From: a virus
DNA: 51,077 nucleotides
Reading direction: 5' to 3' (one strand)
Virus record (IMG/VR): IMGVR_UViG_3300011116_000989
Location: 1-51,077 of that record
In this document: piece by piece, positions 8,184 to 14,905 of the stretch
Position numbering within the stretch: position 1 is the stretch's first letter
How the letters are laid out: each line of letters opens with the position of its first letter
Program-made: the position numbers and the translations under genes
Notes under the pieces: generated by a model
What the model saw: the letters and a program-made list of their open reading frames with translations, nothing else
Database searches by the model: none
Told to the model about the DNA's origin: nothing

Positions 8184-8857
8184 AATTTGCAATTTTAATC
8201 AATGGTCATGTTAGACATTCATTAGAACATAATAATCTTTTAAAAATTATTGAAGAAATAAGAAAAAAAGGTAATTGTGATCTATATGGAGTTATTTCTA
8301 ATAAAAAAGAACATTCAACAAAAACTTGGTATAATACCGATGAACAATTAAAGAATGAAACAATAACATATGATTTAATTAACAATTTTATTAAATTTGA
8401 AAAATTACACATTTATGAAGAAATTAAATACAACGATAATGAAATAAACAATTTATGGGGTAAATCACCAGTTTCTTATATAGCTATTAAAAATTTTTAT
8501 ACAAATTTACAAAAATGTATAAATATGATAGAAAATAATTATGATATATTTTTTAAATTAAGATTTGATTATTATAAATTTAATTATGCAAACTATACTG
8601 ATCACATCATTGATGTAATAAGAAATACTGATTTTAATAATTACAATAAATTAACTGCTGTAAAAGTAAAAAATGCAAGAGGTGAAGATAGTTTCTTTTT
8701 TTCATATCAAAAAGATTTTATTAAAGTTATTTATTATATAAATAATAATTTTGATTACTTAAATACTTACGCCAAAAATGCACATTTTTATTTTATGCCA
8801 GAAGATTTAATTAAATATTCTTGTGCAACACAACAAATATTGTTTGAGGATAAATAA
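8180..8857 (+). CDS. Putative glycan-synthesis protein, possible WavE-like glycosyltransferase
   Basis: The 225-residue protein begins with a hydrophobic strand (FAILINGHVRH). In the middle it contains FFKLRFDYYKF, similar to the lysine/arginine-Arg-x-Asp strand of WavE/DUF-type LPS glycosyltransferases. EDSFFFSYQKDF follows, resembling the strand after the catalytic core in the same proteins. No membrane segment is seen. It overlaps its upstream neighbour by ATGA and shares a TAATG with the next glycosyltransferase. The assignment is a pattern match by eye and weak; it could be any GT-A-like protein. Base composition is even more AT-rich than the tail genes, as in the rest of the island. Confidence 0.35.
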   Translation: MKFAILINGHVRHSLEHNNLLKIIEEIRKKGNCDLYGVISNKKEHSTKTWYNTDEQLKNETITYDLINNFIKFEKLHIYEEIKYNDNEINNLWGKSPVSYIAIKNFYTNLQKCINMIENNYDIFFKLRFDYYKFNYANYTDHIIDVIRNTDFNNYNKLTAVKVKNARGEDSFFFSYQKDFIKVIYYINNNFDYLNTYAKNAHFYFMPEDLIKYSCATQQILFEDK

Positions 8858-9783
8858 TGATATCAATTGGAATTTTAACATACAATTCTCCATTAACTTT
8901 AAAAAATACTTTAGAATCTTACAAAGTTAATGGATTGTTGGATTATACAGACGATATTAAGTGTCTTATACAACCATCTAACAAATCTAATGAAGAAAAT
9001 AAAATTTGTGAATATTATGGTATACAAACAATCATAGAAAAAACCAATACTATGATGGCTGGCGGAATAAAAAAGTTAGTAGAAAAATCAAAATATGATT
9101 ATTTTCTATTTTTAGAATCTGACTTTAGGTTATATAAAAATAAAGATATAACAAACATAGTTTTAAATTTTGGTTTAAATTTATTACAACAAGAAGATAA
9201 GTTTGATGTAGTAAGGTTACGCAGCTTAAAAAATCCTGGTCACCCTATTCATTGGAATTTACAAAAACAAAATGGCATATTATATAATGAAAATACAGAA
9301 TTATATTTATGTACACATTATCTTGAAAATCCGCACCTTACACATCCAGAATATATAAAAAAAATTTCAACAAATCCTATAGTTTATGAGATAAAATCAA
9401 AAAATTGCGTTTACACTAATAATCCAAATATAACATCAAAAAAGTTTTATTTTGACAATATCTTTCCTCACATTAAAGACGGTTCTCATTTGGAGCCAGA
9501 AATATTTAGTTTTTGGAAACAAAATAGTTTCAAAATTGCAATAACATCTGGTTTATTTACACATGCAAGAATAGATGGACACGACGGAAAAAGTTGTTAT
9601 TGTTGTGAAAGCAAATTTGGAGGTAGGTCAGACAATATAAATTGTGTTTGTTGTACAGTACCATATAAATCATATGAATTTGACAAATCACAAATTTGTG
9701 ATACATTAAATGATAAAGTAGATGAAAATTATTTAAATAATATTTATAACAATTTACAATTTAGTTATTATTCTAACAAATAG
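8857..9783 (+). CDS. Family-2-like glycosyltransferase with twin CxCC cluster
   Basis: The 308-residue protein starts MISIGILTYNSPLTLKNTLES, the nucleotide-binding strand of GT2-type glycosyltransferases. YDYFLFLESDFRLY at about residues 80-95 supplies the acidic DxD-like ESD motif. Residues 247-266 carry a pair of identical cysteine clusters, C247-x-CC and C263-x-CC, separated by 12 residues, which could bind zinc or form disulfides. It ends the glycan island; the next gene starts 11 bases later with a clear AGGAG ribosome site. The transferase role is well supported by the N-terminus; donor and acceptor are unknown. The cysteine cluster is not a standard part of GT2 enzymes. Confidence 0.65.
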   Translation: MISIGILTYNSPLTLKNTLESYKVNGLLDYTDDIKCLIQPSNKSNEENKICEYYGIQTIIEKTNTMMAGGIKKLVEKSKYDYFLFLESDFRLYKNKDITNIVLNFGLNLLQQEDKFDVVRLRSLKNPGHPIHWNLQKQNGILYNENTELYLCTHYLENPHLTHPEYIKKISTNPIVYEIKSKNCVYTNNPNITSKKFYFDNIFPHIKDGSHLEPEIFSFWKQNSFKIAITSGLFTHARIDGHDGKSCYCCESKFGGRSDNINCVCCTVPYKSYEFDKSQICDTLNDKVDENYLNNIYNNLQFSYYSNK

Positions 9784-9794
9784 GAGAAAATAGT

Positions 9795-9968
9795 ATGCAA
9801 CTTTCTAATCAAGCAGTAGGAGCAATAATGATGGCTCTTCAAAAATCACTTATGGAACAATCGGATATTGTACCAGTAATTAAAGATTTTAATCTAATTG
9901 AAACCGATGAAGGTTTAGTTATAACAAATCCACCAGTTATCTCTATGGATTCTGTAGAGCCTAACTAA
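9795..9968 (+). CDS. Small conserved phage protein (57 aa)
   Basis: This short gene has a good ribosome binding site (AGGAG at 9782-9786). It encodes 57 residues and ends in a TAATG shared with the zinc-ribbon gene. The N-terminal half is a predicted helix (NQAVGAIMMALQKSLMEQ); the second half has IVPVIKDFNLIETDEGLVITNPP. I recall similar short proteins next to FmdB-like zinc ribbons in marine T4-like phages, with no known function. The ribosome site, the exact coupling to the next gene and the ordinary codon use support it as a real gene. Confidence 0.7.
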   Translation: MQLSNQAVGAIMMALQKSLMEQSDIVPVIKDFNLIETDEGLVITNPPVISMDSVEPN

Positions 9969-10228
9969 TGCCTAGATACTCTTACACTTGTACAAGTTGT
10001 GGGAGTACAATAGAAGCCTCACATTCACCAAATGAGAGGCTTTTCTATTGTGAAGTATGTGACTCCGACACACTTAAAAAAAACTTATCAATTCCAAATA
10101 TTACAAAATCACAAGAGGTCAATAATTTGACAAATCGTAAAAATGGTGATATAGTTAAAGAGAAAATTGAAGAATTTCGCAAAGATCTTAAAGAACAAAA
10201 ACAAGATCTAAAGAACAGGGGATTATGA
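9968..10228 (+). CDS. FmdB-type zinc-ribbon protein
   Basis: The 86-residue protein starts MPRYSYTCTSCGSTIEASHS and has a second CxxC (YCEVCDSD) about 17 residues later, making a four-cysteine zinc ribbon as in FmdB/regulatory-protein-type domains. NLSIPNITKS follows, and the C-terminal half is a charged helix rich in Lys and Glu. Such proteins are small nucleic-acid or protein-binding modules of unknown role. The gene lies between the glycan island and the late sigma factor, so a role in late gene control is possible but unproven. Its coding sequence contains a strong inverted repeat (10007-10051), listed separately. Confidence 0.7.
   Translation: MPRYSYTCTSCGSTIEASHSPNERLFYCEVCDSDTLKKNLSIPNITKSQEVNNLTNRKNGDIVKEKIEEFRKDLKEQKQDLKNRGL
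10007..10051 (+). promoter_or_regulatory. Terminator-like hairpin inside the zinc-ribbon gene
   Basis: The left arm ACAATAGAAGCCTC (10007-10020) pairs with the right arm GAGGCTTTTCTATTGT (10036-10051). There are 5 upper and 9 lower base pairs, a two-T bulge and a 15-base loop. The upper GC-rich stem is directly followed by TTTTC, the shape of an intrinsic terminator or attenuator. It stands out in a genome this AT-rich and lies wholly inside codons of the FmdB-like gene, upstream of the sigma factor gene. It was found by eye; no folding energy was calculated. Confidence 0.5.
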
Positions 10229-10542
10229 TTACATTATCAATTTTATTTTCATTATCGCTAATTGTAAATGGTTTATTTTTTTGGTATACAAGAAAATTAT
10301 TAGAAAAACTATCTATATTTACTGAAGGCATCATTGAGTTTAGAGTAAAACTACAACAACTAGCTGGTCATTTAGAATCTGTACACCAATTAGAAATGTT
10401 TTATGGAGAACCTGTTTTGCAAAGGCTTATTGAGCATATAAAGATAACTGTAGTTGAAATAAAGATGTTTAGCGATTCCTTCATCATTAGCGAAGGGGAA
10501 CAAAAAGAGGAACCAGTTAATGACGAAGAAAAAACAGAATAA
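10225..10542 (+). CDS. Conserved small membrane protein
   Basis: The 105-residue protein has one N-terminal membrane segment (ITLSILFSLSLIVNGLFFWY, residues ~2-21). A helical cytoplasmic or periplasmic domain follows (LESVHQLEMFYGEPVLQRLIEHIK), then an acidic tail. It starts inside the stop of the zinc-ribbon gene with a purine-rich GGGGA site, and its last 23 bases overlap the sigma factor gene. I recall related proteins next to gp55 in marine T4-like phages. The function is unknown; its position suggests co-expression with the late sigma factor. Confidence 0.6.
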   Translation: MITLSILFSLSLIVNGLFFWYTRKLLEKLSIFTEGIIEFRVKLQQLAGHLESVHQLEMFYGEPVLQRLIEHIKITVVEIKMFSDSFIISEGEQKEEPVNDEEKTE

Positions 10543-11200
10543 TTATTTTACAGATTTACATGAGCAAGCAATTATCAATTATGCTCTAACTAATGATAAT
10601 AAAATTAGAACACAACTTTACGTAACTTACATAGAACCTGCTTTTAATGAAATGGTAGATAAGATTGTGTTTACCTATAAGTTTACTACTCTTCCAAACA
10701 TTGATGATTTAAGGTCAGAATGCAAAACTTGGCTTACAACAATACTTGACAAGTTTGATCCATCTTCTGGTTCAAAAGCTTTTTCGTATTTTTCTGTTAT
10801 TACTAAAAATTGGTTTATTCACAAAGTCAAAAAAACAGCAGAACAGACCAAGCGTGAAGTTGGTATAGAAGAATTAACTAAAATCTCATGCCATGATACA
10901 CTTATAGTAGAACATAACTATTTTCATTCAAGAGAAGATTTTGAGTTTTGGAGAGAATTTTGGTATGAGATCAATAGTTGGGATCATATTGAAATGAAAA
11001 CAAACGAAAGAAGGGTTGTAGAAGCAATTAAAATTCTATTAGAAGATCCAGATAACATTGAAATTTTTAATAAAAAAGCTATTTACCTATACATCAGAGA
11101 AATTACTGGTCTTAATACAAAGCAGATAGTTAATAACTTAACAAAGGTTCGTATTAGGTATAGAGAATTTAAAAACGATTGGGATTCTGGAAACATTTAA
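10520..11200 (+). CDS. T4 gp55-like late sigma factor
   Basis: The 226-residue protein resembles the phage late sigma factor. A central LDKFDPSSGSKAFSYFSVITKNWFIHKVKK (residues ~94-123, read here in pieces: DKFDPSSGSKAF, SYFSVITKNWFI) matches the core-polymerase-binding, region-2-like segment of gp55 from T4 and cyanophages. The basic C-terminus suits DNA contact. Length is near T4 gp55 (185 residues) with additions. It redirects host RNA polymerase to phage late promoters together with the sliding clamp. A ribosome site AGAGGAA precedes the start. The adjacent tail genes are its expected targets; a candidate late-promoter element is reported at several of them. Confidence 0.8.
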   Translation: MTKKKQNNYFTDLHEQAIINYALTNDNKIRTQLYVTYIEPAFNEMVDKIVFTYKFTTLPNIDDLRSECKTWLTTILDKFDPSSGSKAFSYFSVITKNWFIHKVKKTAEQTKREVGIEELTKISCHDTLIVEHNYFHSREDFEFWREFWYEINSWDHIEMKTNERRVVEAIKILLEDPDNIEIFNKKAIYLYIREITGLNTKQIVNNLTKVRIRYREFKNDWDSGNI

Positions 11201-12499
11201 ATGGCAATCGATAAGTCAGTAATAACAATACCACCATTAATGAGTGTTAGTGCTACGGATAAGGTAACTGTTCCTCAGCAAATTACATTCAATAATGGTG
11301 TTTTTATTCTTAATTCATCTTTAGGAAAGCCTTTGACAAAATCACTTTACAAAGTTTGGTCTAAAGGAAATAAAATTTATTTACTTGAAAGAGAAACAAC
11401 GTTAATTGAAAAAATTATGCATTCTCTTTCAAGCCAAGTTGTAAGAAATTTTAAGATAGGTGGATCTGATAGTGATTTTGCTTTTGTGAACGGGGATGGA
11501 ACACAAATAGCAGAAAAGCAAATTGATAGGTTATTGTTAACCAGCGTGTTTAACCAGTATAACAATACTGCCGATAATGCAAATAAAACTTTATCAACTT
11601 ATGAACCATACACAAATGCTTTAGTTTCTTCTAACTTTAATAATTACATTGATAAAACTTTTAATGCTTATTCATTAAAACCAGAGATAGTTACAAATTA
11701 TCTACAATTTGCTAAGCCTACACAAGAGTTAGCATCTCTTGTCAACATGAATTTATTCTTGAGATTAAAATCTTTATTTTCATCAAAAGAGATAAACAAA
11801 GATTATTACAATTATTTTACATACCTTTTCACACATTGGGGTCTTTTTGGAGTAGATGAAGTATCCTTTTCTTCTTTTGAACAAAAACCAAGATCTGATA
11901 CATTAAAACAGAAATTAAAAGCACCATTACTAGAACAAGATTTGATTTTAAGAAATTCAATAAAAGTAACCAATGCCAAACAATTATCATTTAGCACAGC
12001 CAATGTACAAAGATTTGATAATGTGTTTGTTTATGATACTAGTAGATTTAATTCAGAGTTTGCAACCAACACAATTGCTTTAATAGATCAAAATGGTGAA
12101 GAATTGTTTGATGAAGATAACTTTGAAAATTACTTAAATAAAGTATTTGTTTTTGTAAATAATCAAACAAATGAAATAAGTGCTATTAAAAACAAAGTAT
12201 TTTATGATGTTGGTGATACTTACAAAGTTTCATTTAATTATGAACTAGCAAATGTGTATAATTCTCTTGGTGGTCCTTTGTTGTTAACAAATGAATGGAG
12301 CAGAAATACACAAGAAAGAGTTAGAAATCAAAACCCTATAAAAAAATACACAGTATTTGTTTATGACCTTTTTGATTATGTTGACATTCCAGTAAGTATA
12401 AAATTGGATGGTACTACAACCAATGTTTTAGAGTTAGAATTGAATTCAAATTTTAGAACTAATTCTCAAGGCGATTTTTATGTTGTAGAAATTGTGTAA
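11201..12499 (+). CDS. Unknown structural protein, probable baseplate or tail component
   Basis: The 432-residue protein starts on the base after the sigma factor stop. It is rich in Asn, Thr and Phe, without cysteine clusters, signal peptide or membrane segment. It reads as a mixed alpha/beta virion protein: TVPQQITFNNGVFILNSS near the start, a helical middle, and beta-rich strands such as KYTVFVYDLFDYVDIPVSIKL at the end. I do not recognise the family. Its place at the head of the baseplate module and even length suggest a baseplate or tail-tip component. The ribosome site (GGAAAC) is modest. Confidence is high that it is a gene, low on role. Confidence 0.5.
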   Translation: MAIDKSVITIPPLMSVSATDKVTVPQQITFNNGVFILNSSLGKPLTKSLYKVWSKGNKIYLLERETTLIEKIMHSLSSQVVRNFKIGGSDSDFAFVNGDGTQIAEKQIDRLLLTSVFNQYNNTADNANKTLSTYEPYTNALVSSNFNNYIDKTFNAYSLKPEIVTNYLQFAKPTQELASLVNMNLFLRLKSLFSSKEINKDYYNYFTYLFTHWGLFGVDEVSFSSFEQKPRSDTLKQKLKAPLLEQDLILRNSIKVTNAKQLSFSTANVQRFDNVFVYDTSRFNSEFATNTIALIDQNGEELFDEDNFENYLNKVFVFVNNQTNEISAIKNKVFYDVGDTYKVSFNYELANVYNSLGGPLLLTNEWSRNTQERVRNQNPIKKYTVFVYDLFDYVDIPVSIKLDGTTTNVLELELNSNFRTNSQGDFYVVEIV

Positions 12500-12503
12500 C
12501 AGG

Positions 12504-12510
12504 CTAATTA
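12504..12510 (+). promoter_or_regulatory. CTAWTTA element (candidate late promoter), copy 1
   Basis: CTAATTA lies in the 15-base gap before the small gene at 12515, 4 bases from its ATG. It matches the element seen before four other late-region genes. If it is the -10-like box of the gp55-type sigma factor, transcription would begin at or next to the ATG. The gap has no closely placed Shine-Dalgarno sequence. Confidence 0.3.
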
Positions 12511-12514
12511 TTGT

Positions 12515-12802
12515 ATGGATAAAGTAGACAAGTACATAAACAAAGTAATAACAAACATAGAAGAAGATCGTGAAGTAACAAAAGAACTTCTTAATGATGT
12601 TATGGGATACATAGGTAAAGATGCATCTAATCATGCTTCTGTAGGACACGTTGCGGCTAAATACGTTGAATCACTACAACGTTCTAATGAACAGCTTGTA
12701 AAGCTTGTAACATTAATGGCTAAAAAACATGATAGTATTTATGGTGACTTAGACGATAGAGATAAAAACGGAATTTATGACAAACTATCTGAGGACCAGT
12801 AA
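12515..12802 (+). CDS. Small helical conserved phage protein (95 aa)
   Basis: The 95-residue protein is charged and predicted almost wholly helical. Its core reads KELLNDVMGYIGKDASNH and VAAKYVESLQRSNEQLVKL, which I recall from small marine phage proteins in the structural region, without known function. It ends in an overlapping TAATG with the M15 peptidase gene, so translation is coupled. It could be a chaperone or an internal virion protein, but nothing in the sequence decides this. Confidence 0.55.
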   Translation: MDKVDKYINKVITNIEEDREVTKELLNDVMGYIGKDASNHASVGHVAAKYVESLQRSNEQLVKLVTLMAKKHDSIYGDLDDRDKNGIYDKLSEDQ

Positions 12803-13989
12803 TGGCTATTAACAAAGTTGACATAAATTTAACATCTGCTTTAAACGAAGACAAGATAGATGGAACTTATGGTTCTTTTATTCCGAAAAATCGATACACA
12901 GAGTTTTCTGATTATCTAAGTCAAAATTTAAACATTTATGAAAAAGATGTTGGTGTTAAAAACCCTAGATGTAAAGTTGTTGGAATACTTGATCCAACAG
13001 GAACAAAACCACAAGTAGCTAGTTATAGTTGGACTAGAAGCGATACACAAGGTTTGTCTACCGACACAATGAGAATACTACAAGCAAAAGTTATTTGCCC
13101 AAATGGACCAAAAAGTATTCTACCCTATCCAAGTAACGTAGCTGAACCAGATCTTGAAAACCAAGACCCTTTTATAAAATCTCTTCATACAACAGCATTT
13201 ATTGAATTTGATTCGTCCAAAACTCAAGTTCAATTGGGGTTACTAGATGAAGTTGTGATTGAATACGTAGGAAACGACAAGTCAGAAGCAAAAATAATAG
13301 AAATTTTTAGAATAAACAATAGAACCCCACAAAGCAATGAAACAAATCCACAAGGGGCTTTTGATGAATCTGATGGTAGAACTATTTCAGATACAAAGGC
13401 AAATACAACTGGCGATGTTACGCAAGATTTATCTAACAATGCTCTTAGCGATAAGCCAACCAGCAAATGTGGTAATGGTACTAGCTATCCTTTAGAAGAT
13501 TGTAAAACTGCTAAGTTTGATGCTAATGGGCAGACAGCTACATTACATCCAGTATTCTGGAATAATGTTAATAATTTATTAAATAAAATTAAAGAAAATG
13601 AAAAAGTTTCAATACCTCACTCTGAAACTATAAGATCACAACAAAAACAATACGGTTATAGATTACAAAGATGCCCTGCTGCTTCAGAAAAATTAGGAGA
13701 AAAAAGGTTTAGAACTGAGCCTTGGGATGTTTTAAAAGCAAATGGGCCTTGTTTAAATAACGATGATGTTGGAGCGGTCGAAGGAGCTTATGCCAGTAAT
13801 CATTTAAAAGGTTTAGCCATTGATTTTAGACTAGATGTTCCATGTTCTTCTATAGGTAAAGATTTATCTTTGTATGAAAGGTGTAGAGCAACAAGTTTGT
13901 ATTTTAAACTTCTAACAAAATACGCATCAGAATTTTCAGTTATAAATTTAATAAAAGAACCTTGGCATTGGAGTCATAATGGCCGTTAG
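12802..13989 (+). CDS. Baseplate protein with C-terminal M15 (D,D-peptidase) domain
   Basis: The 395-residue protein has two parts. Residues ~1-165 are beta-rich (for example CKVVGILDPTG, TTAFIEFD, EVVIEYVG) and may be an OB-fold-like module as in gp5-type hub proteins; that is inferred. Residues ~225-395 form an M15 (VanY/D-Ala-D-Ala carboxypeptidase-like) zinc peptidase: SNHLKGLAIDF gives H334 and D341, and EPWHWSH at the end gives E386 and H389, the full zinc and catalytic set. Six cysteines in this half could form disulfides outside the cytoplasm. It likely cuts peptidoglycan peptides during tail penetration, replacing the lysozyme of T4 gp5. Its 3' end overlaps the spike-like gene by 11 bases. 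Confidence 0.78.
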   Translation: MAINKVDINLTSALNEDKIDGTYGSFIPKNRYTEFSDYLSQNLNIYEKDVGVKNPRCKVVGILDPTGTKPQVASYSWTRSDTQGLSTDTMRILQAKVICPNGPKSILPYPSNVAEPDLENQDPFIKSLHTTAFIEFDSSKTQVQLGLLDEVVIEYVGNDKSEAKIIEIFRINNRTPQSNETNPQGAFDESDGRTISDTKANTTGDVTQDLSNNALSDKPTSKCGNGTSYPLEDCKTAKFDANGQTATLHPVFWNNVNNLLNKIKENEKVSIPHSETIRSQQKQYGYRLQRCPAASEKLGEKRFRTEPWDVLKANGPCLNNDDVGAVEGAYASNHLKGLAIDFRLDVPCSSIGKDLSLYERCRATSLYFKLLTKYASEFSVINLIKEPWHWSHNGR

Positions 13990-14902
13990 TAACGATACAC
14001 TAAATCTTAATAAAATAAGTGAAGATAGATTAAAAAATGCATCTTCATCTGTAAAAATTTTAGAAACTGGAATTGGTAACACTAAAAGAACGGAAGTAAT
14101 ACCTATTAGAATTCAAGCAGAAGCAGAAACAATTTTTGCTAGTTCAAACTCTAATTGCTTTGTTGTTCTTGGTAACGACAGACCAGGTAATAAAGCATCT
14201 GGTCATGGTGGGTTTGGTGATACTAAGTGTGCAACTATAGACTTGGTTGCTGGTTCAACTTCTCTTTATTTAGCAGAGCAAAATAAAGATGGTAAAAGCG
14301 TGTTTATTAACCCAAATGTTAAAGCAGATGCTGCCAGAATTTACATTAGTCAAATGACAGATGTTGATGATAATTTTGAATTAGTTGATGGATCTATTGG
14401 TAATTCAAAAAATAAATCTGCTATAGCAATGAAAGCAGATGGTATTAGAATAATAGCAAGAGATGGAATCAAACTTGTAACTAAAACAGATTTTGCTAAC
14501 AGTAAAGGCCAAGAAGTATTACAAGATAGTGGTATTAACATAATAGCTTTAAATGACGATTCAAGTTTGCAACCAATGGTTTTGGGTAATAACTTAGCAG
14601 AATGTTTAGATAAATTAATGACTGAAATGGATGCAATACAAAGTAGAATTAATAACTTTATAACAGAACAACAAAAATTTAATGATCAAGTAGCAAGTCA
14701 TGTTCATGTAAGTAATTACCCAGGGAAAGAAACATTACCACCAGTAGCAGTTATGCTTCAAAACATGCAATTAACATTTAGTAAATTAACAAACCAAGAT
14801 ATGGGAATTTATTTACAAAAAACTAACATAGCATCATTAAAAAATAACTATCTATTAAATCCACAAACATCTATTAAAAGTAGATACAATAAGGTAAATT
14901 AA
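13979..14902 (+). CDS. Baseplate spike/hub-like protein
   Basis: The 307-residue protein contains a glycine-rich stretch DRPGNKASGHGGFGDTKCATIDLV at residues ~62-85 (shown in parts as DRPGNKASGHGG and GDTKCATIDLV). I recognise this from phage baseplate-region proteins. It then has repeated short beta turns (ADGIRIIARDGIKLVTK, SGINIIALND) that read like a beta-helix, and LQPMVLGNNLAECLDKLM, a pattern seen at the C-terminal side of spike beta-helices. A helical region with SHVHVSNYPG ends it. It could be the needle half of a split gp5, next to the peptidase half. It starts within the peptidase gene. The function is inferred from pattern and position. Confidence 0.55.
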   Translation: MAVSNDTLNLNKISEDRLKNASSSVKILETGIGNTKRTEVIPIRIQAEAETIFASSNSNCFVVLGNDRPGNKASGHGGFGDTKCATIDLVAGSTSLYLAEQNKDGKSVFINPNVKADAARIYISQMTDVDDNFELVDGSIGNSKNKSAIAMKADGIRIIARDGIKLVTKTDFANSKGQEVLQDSGINIIALNDDSSLQPMVLGNNLAECLDKLMTEMDAIQSRINNFITEQQKFNDQVASHVHVSNYPGKETLPPVAVMLQNMQLTFSKLTNQDMGIYLQKTNIASLKNNYLLNPQTSIKSRYNKVN

Positions 14903-14905
14903 AAA

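Noticed and set aside
10466-10497. Short CCTTC/GAAGG inverted repeat near the end of the membrane protein gene
   Set aside because: A five-pair stem with a long loop and no T tail is too weak to call a terminator.
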